NCBI RefSeq assembly: GCF_003331145.1
Contig: NZ_QLVE01000022.1
Location: 1-64,000, forward strand
Length of the DNA stretch: 64,000 bases
Direction of reading: 5' to 3'
From: Exiguobacterium sp. TNDT2
Lineage (GTDB): Bacteria > Bacillota > Bacilli > Exiguobacteriales > Exiguobacteriaceae
The notes below the pieces were generated by a model. That model saw nothing but the letters and a program-made list of their open reading frames with translations, did not search any database and had not been told where the DNA came from. The position numbers were made by a program, and so were the translations under genes. Positions 1 through 7,869 of the stretch are shown here, piece after piece; positions within the stretch are counted from its first letter, which is position 1; every line of letters starts with the position of its first letter.

Positions 1-1
1 A

Positions 2-1987
2 TATAAAATATTTATAGATACGTGTAGTATCTTAGAAGATGGAAATTCACTGTTTTGGGAAAAAATGAGTCCTTATTTAAAAGATGCTAAAAGTCGAGTA
101 TTTATTGCACAACGAGTCATCGATGAGTTAGACAAACACGTAAATCAAAAAAAAGACCCTAGCTTAGCTGCTAAAGCGTCCGAAGCAAAGAAACTATTGG
201 CGGTTTTACAACAAGCTGATTTAATCGATATACGTGGCGAAGCATCTGACGGATTTGCTGATAATGTTTTTCTAGTCGTGTTCACAAAATTCCGACTTCA
301 CCACAATTTGCTCCTAATTACGCAAGACCGCAAACTGACAGCGGATATTGAGGCACTCAATCAGTCTCAGTCCGTGAAGTCCTCAAAACGGATTGAAGTT
401 CGAAAAATTGCTGTGGATGGATCACTTGTTCCGATTAGTGCCTTTCGATCAGAAGGTTCAAAGTCAAAACCAACAAGTGCATTGTCTGAAAAAACGGATG
501 TGAATGCGTTTAAACTTTCCAGCCAAGTGACATCAATTCCTAAAACCCCACTGAAGTTGACACATAATCCGTTGTTTGAAGATACTTTTCAAGATGAGAC
601 GGGGAAACAGGTTTGGTTGAAAGAACAAATTGCTTCGGGTGGCGAAGGTATCATCTACCGTACGAACAGCGACTTGGTTGCAAAAATTTATAAGCCAGAT
701 CAACTCAACCAATGGCGATTTGAAAAAATTAAATTGATGTTGACACGCCAAATTGACGAGCCAGGTATAAGTTACCCACGACATTTACTATTCAATGCTT
801 TAGGAGAGTTTGTCGGATATTTGATGCCTGAAGCGAGAGGAAAAGAGTTACAGCGTAGCTTGTTTATCAAACCTCTCTTGTATAAAAATTTTCCTAATTG
901 GAAAAAAAATGATACTGTTCGTCTTTGTTTGACTATCTTAGAGAAAATTAACTATTTGCATAATCGAAACATCATACTTGGGGATATTAATCCAGCCAAT
1001 ATTTTGATTGTTTCACCAACTGAAGTATATTTTGTTGATACGGATAGTTATCAAATCGAAGGATTTCCTTGTCCAGTTGGAACGATTAATTTCACTGCAC
1101 CTGAAATCCAACGTAAATCATTTGATTCATTTTTACGGACATTTGATCAAGAACGATTCGCCGTTGCAACATTATTATTTATGATTATGTTGCCAGGGAA
1201 GTCACCTTATGCTCAACAGGGTGGAGAAAACCCTATCGATAATATCATCAATATGGACTTTTCCTATCCGTTCGGCGACCGGTCGAATAAAAAAACCCCG
1301 GAAGGACCATGGCGATACATTTGGAGTCATTTGCCGTATGCGCTTAAAAAACTTTTCTATGAAACGTTCCGAAAAGGAGAATCGCTCGGTCCAGGCAATC
1401 GTTTGGCACTTAGCGCCTGGTACGATCAATTTTCTGAGTATGAGCGATTACTCGTCAGCGGAATACTGACGTCACAAGATGAAATGGCCATGGAATTGTT
1501 CCCAACACGGCTAAAGAAAATTGCCAAGCTTACATATAAGCCGTGTCGCCTTTGTCATGAAGAAAACGTAGAAGGTCAACTTGTCTCTGGAATATGTCGT
1601 GCTTGTTTGCCCAAAGGAGAATACTATAACTGTGATTCATGTGACGAGATGATTCTCTACACAAATGAGCAAAGATTAGTGAAGCAGCAAAAACGCTTCT
1701 CCATCTGCAGAAATTGTCACGATAAACGAAACGAAGTTTGGACGCACGTTGTATGTGGCGATTGTGGTGCCCGTTTTGGAATTACAAATAGTGAACATGA
1801 TTACTTTGCCGCTAAAGGGCTGCATGTTCCTAAACGTTGTGAAAGTTGTCGGAGAGAGAGAAGAACTAATGGAAGATCGGTTCCGAAACCTCCACCAGTA
1901 ACACCAGTGAGCAAGTCTTCCGAACAGAATGATTCATCCGCAATGGGTTCAATATTAAAAATATTAGCGAACTTTTTGTCTCGCTAG
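2..1987 (+). CDS. PIN domain-protein kinase-zinc ribbon fusion (5' end outside window)
   Basis: The frame is open to base 2, so the true start lies upstream. The 21 codons before the ATG at 65 encode FIDTCSIL, the first acidic motif of a PIN nuclease. Counting from that ATG, E21 (VIDELD) and D88 (ITQDRK) supply further PIN acids. A Ser/Thr kinase-like domain follows at about 180-460: glycine loop GGEG (192-195), Lys207, catalytic loop GDINPAN (306-312, replacing HRD), D325 in VDTD for DFG, and TAPE (344-347). Three paired-Cys zinc ribbons lie at 494-514, 523-551 and 564-595. The domain order and GDxNPxN loop match kinases of TerY-P triads; the PIN fusion is the odd part. A vWA gene begins 18 bp downstream. 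Nuclease activity controlled by phosphorylation is inference. Confidence 0.85.
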   Translation, partial: YKIFIDTCSILEDGNSLFWEKMSPYLKDAKSRVFIAQRVIDELDKHVNQKKDPSLAAKASEAKKLLAVLQQADLIDIRGEASDGFADNVFLVVFTKFRLHHNLLLITQDRKLTADIEALNQSQSVKSSKRIEVRKIAVDGSLVPISAFRSEGSKSKPTSALSEKTDVNAFKLSSQVTSIPKTPLKLTHNPLFEDTFQDETGKQVWLKEQIASGGEGIIYRTNSDLVAKIYKPDQLNQWRFEKIKLMLTRQIDEPGISYPRHLLFNALGEFVGYLMPEARGKELQRSLFIKPLLYKNFPNWKKNDTVRLCLTILEKINYLHNRNIILGDINPANILIVSPTEVYFVDTDSYQIEGFPCPVGTINFTAPEIQRKSFDSFLRTFDQERFAVATLLFMIMLPGKSPYAQQGGENPIDNIINMDFSYPFGDRSNKKTPEGPWRYIWSHLPYALKKLFYETFRKGESLGPGNRLALSAWYDQFSEYERLLVSGILTSQDEMAMELFPTRLKKIAKLTYKPCRLCHEENVEGQLVSGICRACLPKGEYYNCDSCDEMILYTNEQRLVKQQKRFSICRNCHDKRNEVWTHVVCGDCGARFGITNSEHDYFAAKGLHVPKRCESCRRERRTNGRSVPKPPPVTPVSKSSEQNDSSAMGSILKILANFLSR

Positions 1988-2005
1988 TACAAAGGAGAAG
2001 TTATC

Positions 2006-2701
2006 ATGAATGAAAACCAATTAATGATTTTACGTCAGGAAGATTTAGTTAATAACCCAACCGCTCGGGTACCAGTATGTCTGTGTCTCGATGTAAGTGG
2101 TTCGATGGATGGCGCACCAATCCGTGAATTAAATGAAGGGATTCGCCACTTTTATGAAGCTATTCAAGCAGATGAAACAGCTCTATTTGCTGCTGAAATT
2201 AGCGTTGTTACGTTTGGAGGATACAATGAAGCTGTATGCATCGAAGACTTTGCCAATATTGATCGACAAAGTGTCCCCGTCGTTCGCGCGGGAGGGTTAA
2301 CGCCGTTAGGAGAAGGCGTTGAACTTGCATTAAACTTGCTTGAACGCCGCAAACAAGAATATAAAGATAAAGGTGTCGATTATTATCAACCATGGCTCGT
2401 CCTTATGACGGATGGTGCTCCTAACGGTGATGCCGACGTTTTGCGTGATGCAATTCAGCAGACCATTAGTCTTGTCAAAGAAGAAAAACTAACGGTTTTC
2501 CCAATTGGTATTGGACCCGAAGCCGACATGTCTATGCTTGGAAAATTTTCTCCAACTCGACAACCACTTCGCCTTCAAGGTCTAAATTTCAAAGAATTTT
2601 TCGCGTGGTTGAGTAGTAGTGTGTCTCGTACATCGATGTCGACTCCCGGCGAAAAAGTGAAACTTGATGTTGATGGTATGCAGGGGTGGGCGGAACTTTG
2701 A
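2006..2701 (+). CDS. TerY-like von Willebrand factor A domain protein
   Basis: 231 residues forming a single vWA domain with a complete metal-ion adhesion site: D29-x-S31-x-S33 (DVSGS), T99 (GGLTP) and D136 (LMTDG). It starts at ATG 2006 behind AAAGGAG. TerY-type vWA proteins are found with tellurium-resistance (Ter) and stress systems and are thought to scaffold partners through a bound divalent cation. Here it sits between the kinase and the PP2C phosphatase and its 3' end overlaps the phosphatase start, so the three are very probably co-translated. No TerC, TerD or TerZ gene is visible in the window. The family is clear; the ligand or partner is unknown. Confidence 0.85.
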   Translation: MNENQLMILRQEDLVNNPTARVPVCLCLDVSGSMDGAPIRELNEGIRHFYEAIQADETALFAAEISVVTFGGYNEAVCIEDFANIDRQSVPVVRAGGLTPLGEGVELALNLLERRKQEYKDKGVDYYQPWLVLMTDGAPNGDADVLRDAIQQTISLVKEEKLTVFPIGIGPEADMSMLGKFSPTRQPLRLQGLNFKEFFAWLSSSVSRTSMSTPGEKVKLDVDGMQGWAEL

Positions 2702-3687
2702 CAACATGGAAGGTTGCTTCTGCAGCAACGATTGGACGTTCTCATATGCGCTTGGGAATCCCCTGTCAAGATGCTGTATTCTCTATCATGGATGACTCTT
2801 GCTGTGTCTCCGTCTTATCGGATGGTGCTGGCTCGGCTTCTCAGTCCGAAGCAGGTGCTCATCTTGTCAGCGAGCGTCTTGCAAGATTCTTTCATCGTTC
2901 TTTTGACCGCTTATATCAGCTCGATAGTCAATTGTTTAAACAAGAAGTGGCAGCCCTAATCTCGGCCTGGATTGATGAAGAAGCGGAAAGTCTCAACTGT
3001 CAACGTAAAGAGCTAGCTGCTACAGCTCTCGTGGCAGCCATATCGAACGGTCGTTTTTTATTGCTCCATGTTGGTGATGGTGTTATTGGCTACTCAAAAG
3101 AAGGTATTACACAAGTTGCGTCGATGCCAAAAAATGGCGAATTTGCAAATGAAACCGTATTTGTGACATCTTCTAATCTTGAAACTCATATGACTATTTT
3201 TAAGGGAACGACAGAGTTAATTGATGGGTTTATTTTAATGTCTGATGGTACTGCCGAAAGTCTCTATGCAAAACGACAAAAACAACTTGCCCCGGGCGTT
3301 AGCCGGCTTCTCGCTCAAAATGTACTTTACACTTCATCGTTCATGAATGATTTGCTTAAACAGAATCTCAATCATGTCATACGTCAACAAACACACGATG
3401 ACTGCTCTCTAGTGGTCATGAGTCGACCATCTAATGCATATCGCACCTACAGACAGTTATCTTTACGAGAGAAATGTGATGTTCTAGGTGTTTCGTATCT
3501 CCACCGTCGTTTGACGACGAAGCGACTCGAACGAACGTCCTATTTGCTAAGTTTTTTAGATACGCCGATGACTATCAAACAGTTGGCGATTCAAATGAGT
3601 ACGAAACCCCGATTTGTCGAACGGCAACTTGGACAACTTGAAAGACGTGGGTTGGTTAGTCAAAATGCTGGAAGATATCAGGCGTAA
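2686..3687 (+). CDS. PP2C-family protein phosphatase with C-terminal winged helix
   Basis: Third gene of the TerY-P type triad, predicted to remove phosphates placed by the upstream kinase. PP2C metal-binding motifs are intact: DGAG (46-49), GDG (130-132), SDGTAES (186-192) and DD (238-239). Residues about 260-333 leave the PP2C fold and resemble a winged helix (TIKQLAIQM, then an RRGLVSQNAGRY wing), which suggests DNA or protein binding in addition to phosphatase activity. The longest start is GTG 2686, overlapping the vWA gene by 16 bp. TTG 2698, behind GGGCGGA and touching the upstream stop codon, is an equally good choice and gives 329 residues. Confidence 0.85.
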   Translation: MGGTLTTWKVASAATIGRSHMRLGIPCQDAVFSIMDDSCCVSVLSDGAGSASQSEAGAHLVSERLARFFHRSFDRLYQLDSQLFKQEVAALISAWIDEEAESLNCQRKELAATALVAAISNGRFLLLHVGDGVIGYSKEGITQVASMPKNGEFANETVFVTSSNLETHMTIFKGTTELIDGFILMSDGTAESLYAKRQKQLAPGVSRLLAQNVLYTSSFMNDLLKQNLNHVIRQQTHDDCSLVVMSRPSNAYRTYRQLSLREKCDVLGVSYLHRRLTTKRLERTSYLLSFLDTPMTIKQLAIQMSTKPRFVERQLGQLERRGLVSQNAGRYQA

Positions 3688-3783
3688 GAAAAAATCAACA
3701 TAGTATGGTTTACTATGCGTCCTCAATCCTTCCCAACAATCCCGGATTAACGTCCGAATGCGGTCTGTTTAGACCTCTTGTAT

Positions 3784-3900
3784 CTCGATGGTCTTGTTGA
3801 GCGTTCCGCTCATCCATTCGTGTTTGGTCGCCTCATCGTAGCTCAGCTAGGCTGTCATGACGGCGAACTTATAGAGAGGGATAAGGTGTCCTGAAGTTCG
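3784..3900 (-). pseudogene. decayed fragment of a DUF2225 gene
   Basis: Read on the minus strand, this stretch contains EWMSGTLNKTIE and LYKFAVMTA followed by a stop. These correspond to EWMKRTLDKYNE and LYKFAVMTQLS of the intact DUF2225 protein encoded at 5250-5912. Eighteen bases, GTCATGACGGCGAACTTA, are identical. About 80 bp between the two blocks is deleted, there is an in-frame stop, and no start is preserved. It is a dead paralogue lying exactly between the AT-rich triad and the core chromosome. Confidence 0.75.
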
Positions 3901-4068
3901 CTCTCTGGCGAACATATAGTTAAGAAGGAAGGGAACGTCATCCTCTTTATCAAAGCACTGCCGGAAGAACTGACCGAAGTGAAACTCATCGGTAATGATC
4001 CGTGCTATGCGAACTATGAACAACTCGCTGAAGGCCGCTAAGAATATACCGTTAACGTGGAAAAATGA
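3895..4068 (+). pseudogene. possible remnant coding segment, unrecognised
   Basis: A plus-strand frame reads through VILFIKALPEEL and KLIGNDPCYANY, meets TAA at 4039, then continues in frame with EYTVNVEK and a TGA. It has no start codon with a ribosome site. The protein-like composition and the single interrupting stop suggest the 3' end of a broken gene, but I do not recognise the family. The rest of 3688-4089 shows nothing else apart from a 6-bp hairpin at 3896-3913. Confidence 0.35.
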
Positions 4069-4070
4069 TG

Positions 4071-4113
4071 AAAACGGCTCTTCTCCTCATCAACGCGGAA
4101 AAGAGTCGTTTTT
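4071..4113. terminator. bidirectional hairpin terminator
   Basis: An 11-bp stem, AAACGGCTCTT paired with AAGAGTCGTTT, is followed by a T run on the plus strand and flanked by A's that serve the minus strand. The stop codon of the minus-strand DUF998 gene (4090) lies inside its loop. Confidence 0.65.
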
Positions 4114-4680
4114 CCTTGCCTGTAAGTCTTTAGGCGGTCTCATATAGAAGAATAACCACCAAAACGCGCTGAAAAACATGAATCGCTGCAACAGGCCCAT
4201 GAAGTCCGGCGCCAGCCACATCCCGAGCGATACAACGATGGCGATCCCGGCAAGTGAAAAGCCAACGAGGCGCTGTCTACCACGGGTCATGAAACCGTGC
4301 CCTACCGCGAGGAACGTGAACATGAAGCCGGTCGTACTCGCGAAAACAGAATGTAACTGGTCATGGAACACGTCGACCGGGATACCGCCGAGGAGCGGTG
4401 CATGACGAAAGACACCCGTCAAAAGGAGACTGATCCCGAAACACACCCCGATGACTTGATGGTACAAAGATTGTGTCTTAGCCAAGACGATGCTAGCCGC
4501 GAGACCAAGGGCGATAAATGTTACGTTCATGACCCAGGCGTGAGGTGAACATTGGGCGCCCAGATGGCTCGTCGTATTCTCGACGATCGAATACCCTTCA
4601 AAGCTGAAAAAGGGCAAGACGAGCGAGACGAAGACGAACACGAGAAACGTCAAGCGAGCCATCGCGAGCACGGGATTCAT
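4090..4680 (-). CDS. DUF998 family membrane protein
   Basis: About 196 residues with six likely membrane segments. The first periplasmic part reads YSIVENTTSHLGAQ, the signature of the DUF998 family, whose function is unknown. ATG 4680 is chosen because it overlaps the stop of the upstream DinB-like gene as ATGA, which implies translational coupling; a longer frame to 4716 lacks a ribosome site. The last residues are encoded inside a terminator hairpin. Pairing with a DinB-fold protein suggests a two-gene stress or small-molecule unit, but this is only inference. Confidence 0.8.
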   Translation of the reverse strand: MNPVLAMARLTFLVFVFVSLVLPFFSFEGYSIVENTTSHLGAQCSPHAWVMNVTFIALGLAASIVLAKTQSLYHQVIGVCFGISLLLTGVFRHAPLLGGIPVDVFHDQLHSVFASTTGFMFTFLAVGHGFMTRGRQRLVGFSLAGIAIVVSLGMWLAPDFMGLLQRFMFFSAFWWLFFYMRPPKDLQARKNDSFPR

Positions 4681-5174
4681 CGCTGATGCGGCAACGGGAT
4701 CGTCAATACGTTCCAATTGTCTCCGGCAAACAGCTTCGCGAGATAGACGATTTGCCCGACGTGATAGCTGTAGTGCGACACTTGTTTCTCAATCGCCCAG
4801 ATGACGCTCTTCTCTTCGCCGCGGATGAAGACGGTCTTGCCGATGTCTTCTGGTGTGAGGCTCGCCAAGACGTCGTCTAACAACTGCCAGCGTTCGTCCC
4901 ACGTCGCCATCAGTTCGGCTCGTGAAAACTGCTGGTCTTCGAACTCGGCATCGCGGTTCCGGTCCGGCTTCTCGCCGTCCGTCGTCAAGAAGTCGGTCCA
5001 ACGTGACAACATATTGTTCGAGATGTGCTGCACGATGACGGCGAGCGAGAGCGTGTCTTTTGCGAGCACGCGGTGCAAATCGTCGTCGCTCACTTGGTGT
5101 AAAGCGTCCTCGGCGAGCTGTTTTTGTTCTTGAAAGATGTGGCGGACTTCCGTCACATAACGTTGTTCAAACAT
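4677..5174 (-). CDS. DinB-superfamily protein (DUF1572 type)
   Basis: 165 residues predicted to form the four-helix DinB/YfiT fold. Candidate metal ligands are the His in IVQHISNN (about 50) and two in HYSYH (about 133-137), the usual spacing for this superfamily, which includes thiol-dependent transferases using bacillithiol or similar cofactors. ATG 5174 follows AAGGAGG, an excellent ribosome site. It overlaps the downstream DUF998 start by 4 bp. The substrate cannot be inferred from sequence. Confidence 0.8.
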   Translation of the reverse strand: MFEQRYVTEVRHIFQEQKQLAEDALHQVSDDDLHRVLAKDTLSLAVIVQHISNNMLSRWTDFLTTDGEKPDRNRDAEFEDQQFSRAELMATWDERWQLLDDVLASLTPEDIGKTVFIRGEEKSVIWAIEKQVSHYSYHVGQIVYLAKLFAGDNWNVLTIPLPHQR

Positions 5175-5220
5175 GTTGGTTCCTCCTTATGTAAGTATCT
5201 CTATCCCATACCCGAAATTA

Positions 5221-5251
5221 AGAAAAGACGAACAGGAGTCCCTGTCCGTCT
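5221..5251 (-). terminator. terminator of the flagellar operon
   Basis: On the minus strand GACGGACAGG pairs with CCTGTTCGTC around the loop GACT, followed by TTTTCTT. It begins immediately at the DUF2225 stop codon. Confidence 0.8.
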
Positions 5252-5912
5252 AGGCGTGTTCGGCCCGAAAGTCTTCCCAATGCGACCGGGCCTGGGTGCG
5301 GATTCGCTCTGACACCTCTTTACTGCCGAGCAAGATTCCATACCAGCGCCGGGCTTCTTCGTAAAATCCGAGCGCGGCCGACAAGTCGGCGATGCGCAGC
5401 ATCAATTGGTCGTACGGCAGGCCGGTCCGGACTTGGTCCGTATACCCTTCCTGCACCTCGTTATACTTGTCGAGCGTCCGCTTCATCCATTCCCGCTCGG
5501 CCGCCGCATTCCCCGTCAGACGATACATCCAGACGAGCCGCATCCCGAGCATGGCGACGACGGACGGCTTCTGTCCACTCAGTTGAGTCATGACGGCGAA
5601 CTTATACAGCTGGATGGCGTGCTCCGGCGTCCGGTCGCCTTGAAGCGTCTCCGGGTTGACCCGCGACAGATAGTTCGTCTCGAGCGCCTCGCGGTTGTTC
5701 TTCCGGACCTTATCGAACGAGTCGTGGAAGACGAGATGACAGTGACTGCAGACGACCGGTTCGTACAAGTACGGGTTCTCGCCATCATACGTCGTATAAC
5801 CGTCCTTCGCGACGTCCTGCGGCCGAATGTGGCGCGACAAGATGCGCGGCGTCTCGCTCTGCTTTAGACAATACGGACATTTCACTTTTTTCGAAAAGAT
5901 ATGTTCTGCCAT
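5250..5912 (-). CDS. DUF2225 zinc-ribbon/TPR-like protein
   Basis: 220 residues. The N-terminal zinc ribbon has CPYC (12-15) and CSHC (55-58). The C-terminal two thirds is helical with TPR-like repeats (for example the segment ending YKFAVMTQLSGQ). The DUF2225 family has no firm function. ATG 5912 follows GAGGTGAA and lies 8 bp after the yaaR stop, making this the last gene of the flagellar operon, so a flagellum-related role is a fair inference. A decayed paralogue is at 3784-3900. Confidence 0.8.
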   Translation of the reverse strand: MAEHIFSKKVKCPYCLKQSETPRILSRHIRPQDVAKDGYTTYDGENPYLYEPVVCSHCHLVFHDSFDKVRKNNREALETNYLSRVNPETLQGDRTPEHAIQLYKFAVMTQLSGQKPSVVAMLGMRLVWMYRLTGNAAAEREWMKRTLDKYNEVQEGYTDQVRTGLPYDQLMLRIADLSAALGFYEEARRWYGILLGSKEVSERIRTQARSHWEDFRAEHA

Positions 5913-5920
5913 GGTTCACC

Positions 5921-6364
5921 TCACACGTATACGTTGACGAGCAGGCCGCGAATCTCGCCGACCTGGTCGAGGAGGGACAAGCGTGACGCTTCCCCTGAGA
6001 TGACCTGGTCCGTCAACGCGAGCAGTTTCTGGTCGACCTGCTCGACAATCTTATAGATTTTGGCACGGCCGCGGCGGTTGAACCCGCGTTTGTCCTCGAG
6101 GCGGAGCGCCGCGTCGACGGCGTCTTTCATAAAGTCTTTAATGAGCTGCTTATATTCGGCGAGCGACTCGACCGTCTGGCTCTCGGCGAGAAGCTCGCCT
6201 TTCTCGTGGATGGCCGCGATTTGGCGTTGGAAGCGCTCGTGCTCGCGGTCTTCACGTTTTTGACCGATGACGTTCTGGAACGAGACGCCGGGCTCGGCCT
6301 CGGGGCGTTTCGCCTTACCTGTGCCGTGAAGCGACTGCGTCTCCATGATGCGACGAATGTCCAT
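5921..6364 (-). CDS. yaaR: YaaR-like flagellar-associated protein (DUF327)
   Basis: 147 residues, largely helical, with the family core around KQLIKDFMKDAVDAAL and DKRGFNRRGRAKIYKIVEQV split by a short turn. YaaR/DUF327 proteins are small cytoplasmic proteins of Firmicutes and Spirochaetes, linked to flagella by gene context. The gene starts at ATG 6364 behind AAGGAAGG, 20 bp after the flagellin stop, and ends 8 bp before the DUF2225 start. The B. subtilis yaaR sits beside holB; placement next to flagellin here supports a motility role. The molecular activity is unknown. Confidence 0.75.
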   Translation of the reverse strand: MDIRRIMETQSLHGTGKAKRPEAEPGVSFQNVIGQKREDREHERFQRQIAAIHEKGELLAESQTVESLAEYKQLIKDFMKDAVDAALRLEDKRGFNRRGRAKIYKIVEQVDQKLLALTDQVISGEASRLSLLDQVGEIRGLLVNVYV

Positions 6365-6384
6365 CTAATCCGTCCTTCCTTAGC

Positions 6385-7209
6385 TTAGTTCAGTAATTGT
6401 AACACGCCTTGCGGCAATGCGTTCGATTGGGCGATCATCGCCATGCCGGACTGGTTCAAAATGTTTAGGCGGGCGAAGTCCATCATCTCACGGGCCATGT
6501 CGGCGTCGCGGATGCGTGACTCGGAGGCGGTCAAGTTTTCGGTCCCGATTGAGACGACGCCGATGTTCGCCTCGAGCCGGTTTTGGATGGCACCGAGTTT
6601 CGAGCGTTCGAGGGAGACGTCGTTGATCGCCTTATCGAACTTGGCGATTGCGTCGCTCGCACCTGCTTGTGTCGTGATGTCGAGCCCGTCGATTCCGAGG
6701 GCGCCCGCGCGCATATCGGCGACGTTCAACAGGACGCCCTCACCGCTGCCGGCACCGAGTTGGAAGAACAGCGTCTCGTACCTTTCAATATATTCGCCGT
6801 TCATGATTTTCTTCGAGTTGAACTCGGTCGTCTCGGCGATGCGGGTCACTTCTTCTGTCAACGCATTGATTTCTTCTTGGACGGCTTTAGTGTCGTCTTC
6901 ACTGAGCGTGCCGTTCGCGGCTTGGACCGACAGCTCGCGCATGCGCTGAAGGAGGGAATGCGTCTCGTTCATGCCGCCTTCGAGTGTCTGCGTGAGCGAG
7001 ATGCCGTCGAGCGTGTTGCGCTCGGCCATCGACAGCGAGTCGAGACGGATGCGCATCTTCTCGGAGATGGCGAGGCCGGCCGCGTCGTCAGACGCCTTGT
7101 TGATGCGGACACCGCTCGAGAGGCGGTCCATCGTCTTTTTCATCGTTGCCTGGTTGAGCGACAGGGACGTGTAGGCTTTGAGCGCTTGGACGTTATTCGT
7201 AATTTTCAT
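6385..7209 (-). CDS. hag: flagellin
   Basis: 274 residues. The conserved D0/D1 ends are complete: MKITNNVQALKA at the start with LSSGVRINKASDDAAGLAI (about 31-49), and NILNQSGMAMIAQSNALPQGVLQLL at the end in two conserved blocks. The central variable region is short, typical of compact Bacillales flagellins. ATG 7209 is chosen over the longer frame because GGAGG precedes it and the protein then starts with the family motif. This ribosome site and the first codons lie inside the fliS gene. It is exported through the flagellar type III system to form the filament. Other flagellin copies elsewhere cannot be excluded. Confidence 0.95.
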   Translation of the reverse strand: MKITNNVQALKAYTSLSLNQATMKKTMDRLSSGVRINKASDDAAGLAISEKMRIRLDSLSMAERNTLDGISLTQTLEGGMNETHSLLQRMRELSVQAANGTLSEDDTKAVQEEINALTEEVTRIAETTEFNSKKIMNGEYIERYETLFFQLGAGSGEGVLLNVADMRAGALGIDGLDITTQAGASDAIAKFDKAINDVSLERSKLGAIQNRLEANIGVVSIGTENLTASESRIRDADMAREMMDFARLNILNQSGMAMIAQSNALPQGVLQLLN

Positions 7210-7573
7210 AGCGGTTTCCTCCAATCGATACGGGTTGCAGCCGGGCGTTCTCAATCGCCTCGCCCCACGTCTTGTCGAGCTCGGACGCGAGGCCGTGGAG
7301 CTCTTCGATTTTATCCATGTCTTGTTCGATCAGCGCCTCGAGGCTCGATTTCGCCATGTAGAGGTAAAGCTCGTCGAGTTGCGCCGAGATGATGCCGCCG
7401 CCGTCGTGGAGCCCTTGATGGAGCTTCGCGAGCAGCTCGCGTGCTTGGCGCAAGTGGCGGTTCCGCTCGGCGATGGTCGCCGTGCCGGCTTGTTCATAGT
7501 GATAGACGAGCGCGTGGAGCATCGCCTGGGTCAGCTCTTGCGGGCTCATCTCGTATAGTCGGTTCGGGTTCAT
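7193..7573 (-). CDS. fliS: flagellar secretion chaperone FliS
   Basis: 126 residues of the helical FliS family: MSPQELTQAMLHALVYHYEQA near the N terminus (in two parts: MSPQELTQAML, then HALVYHYEQA) followed by amphipathic helices. FliS binds the C-terminal region of flagellin and keeps it unfolded before export. Its ATG (7573) overlaps the upstream fhlB stop as ATGA, and its last 17 bp overlap the flagellin start. Sequence is divergent from B. subtilis FliS, but length, helical pattern and position directly before flagellin support the call. Confidence 0.8.
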   Translation of the reverse strand: MNPNRLYEMSPQELTQAMLHALVYHYEQAGTATIAERNRHLRQARELLAKLHQGLHDGGGIISAQLDELYLYMAKSSLEALIEQDMDKIEELHGLASELDKTWGEAIENARLQPVSIGGNRYENYE

Positions 7574-7860
7574 GATGGTTCTCCTTTGATGGTGTCAAGT
7601 TCTTCAATCAGCAATAGCACTTCGGCCATCACGTCATACAGCTCTGGCGGAATCGCGTCCCCGAGGTCGAGGTCGAGCAGGTGGCCAAGGAGCGAATGGT
7701 CATGCTCGATGGCGACGCCGCGTGATCTCGCCTCGTTCAAAATCTTATCGGCGACGGCGCCCGTCCCGCGGGCGACGATGACCGGGGCCCGGTCGGTCGT
7801 CTCGTCATAGCGGACGACGGCGGCCGTCTTTCGTTTCGTCAAATCCATACGTTGATACAT
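7570..7860 (-). CDS. FhlB-like protein (FlhB C-terminal domain homologue, YlqH type)
   Basis: 96 residues matching the cytoplasmic domain of the export-gate protein FlhB: AVVRYDETTDRAPVIVARG then GVAIEHDHSLLGHLLDLDLG. The NPTH autocleavage motif of full-length FlhB is absent; this is the stand-alone form seen in Bacillus as YlqH. It may tune substrate switching of the flagellar export apparatus. ATG 7860 follows TAGGAGG. It lies between a FliK-like gene, whose partner is FlhB, and fliS, so the context agrees. Confidence 0.8.
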   Translation of the reverse strand: MYQRMDLTKRKTAAVVRYDETTDRAPVIVARGTGAVADKILNEARSRGVAIEHDHSLLGHLLDLDLGDAIPPELYDVMAEVLLLIEELDTIKGEPS

Positions 7861-7869
7861 AAGCGCCTC

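Noticed and set aside
3896-3913. GTTCGC-TCTCTG-GCGAAC palindrome as a LexA box
   Set aside because: The halves are in the reverse order of the CGAAC-N4-GTTCG operator and no promoter is attached; it is only a small hairpin in decayed sequence.
6713-6720. Perfect sigma-D -10 (GCCGATAT on the minus strand) inside flagellin
   Set aside because: It is explained by the codons GCC GAT ATG of the protein, has no TAAA 15 bases upstream, and would give a truncated message.
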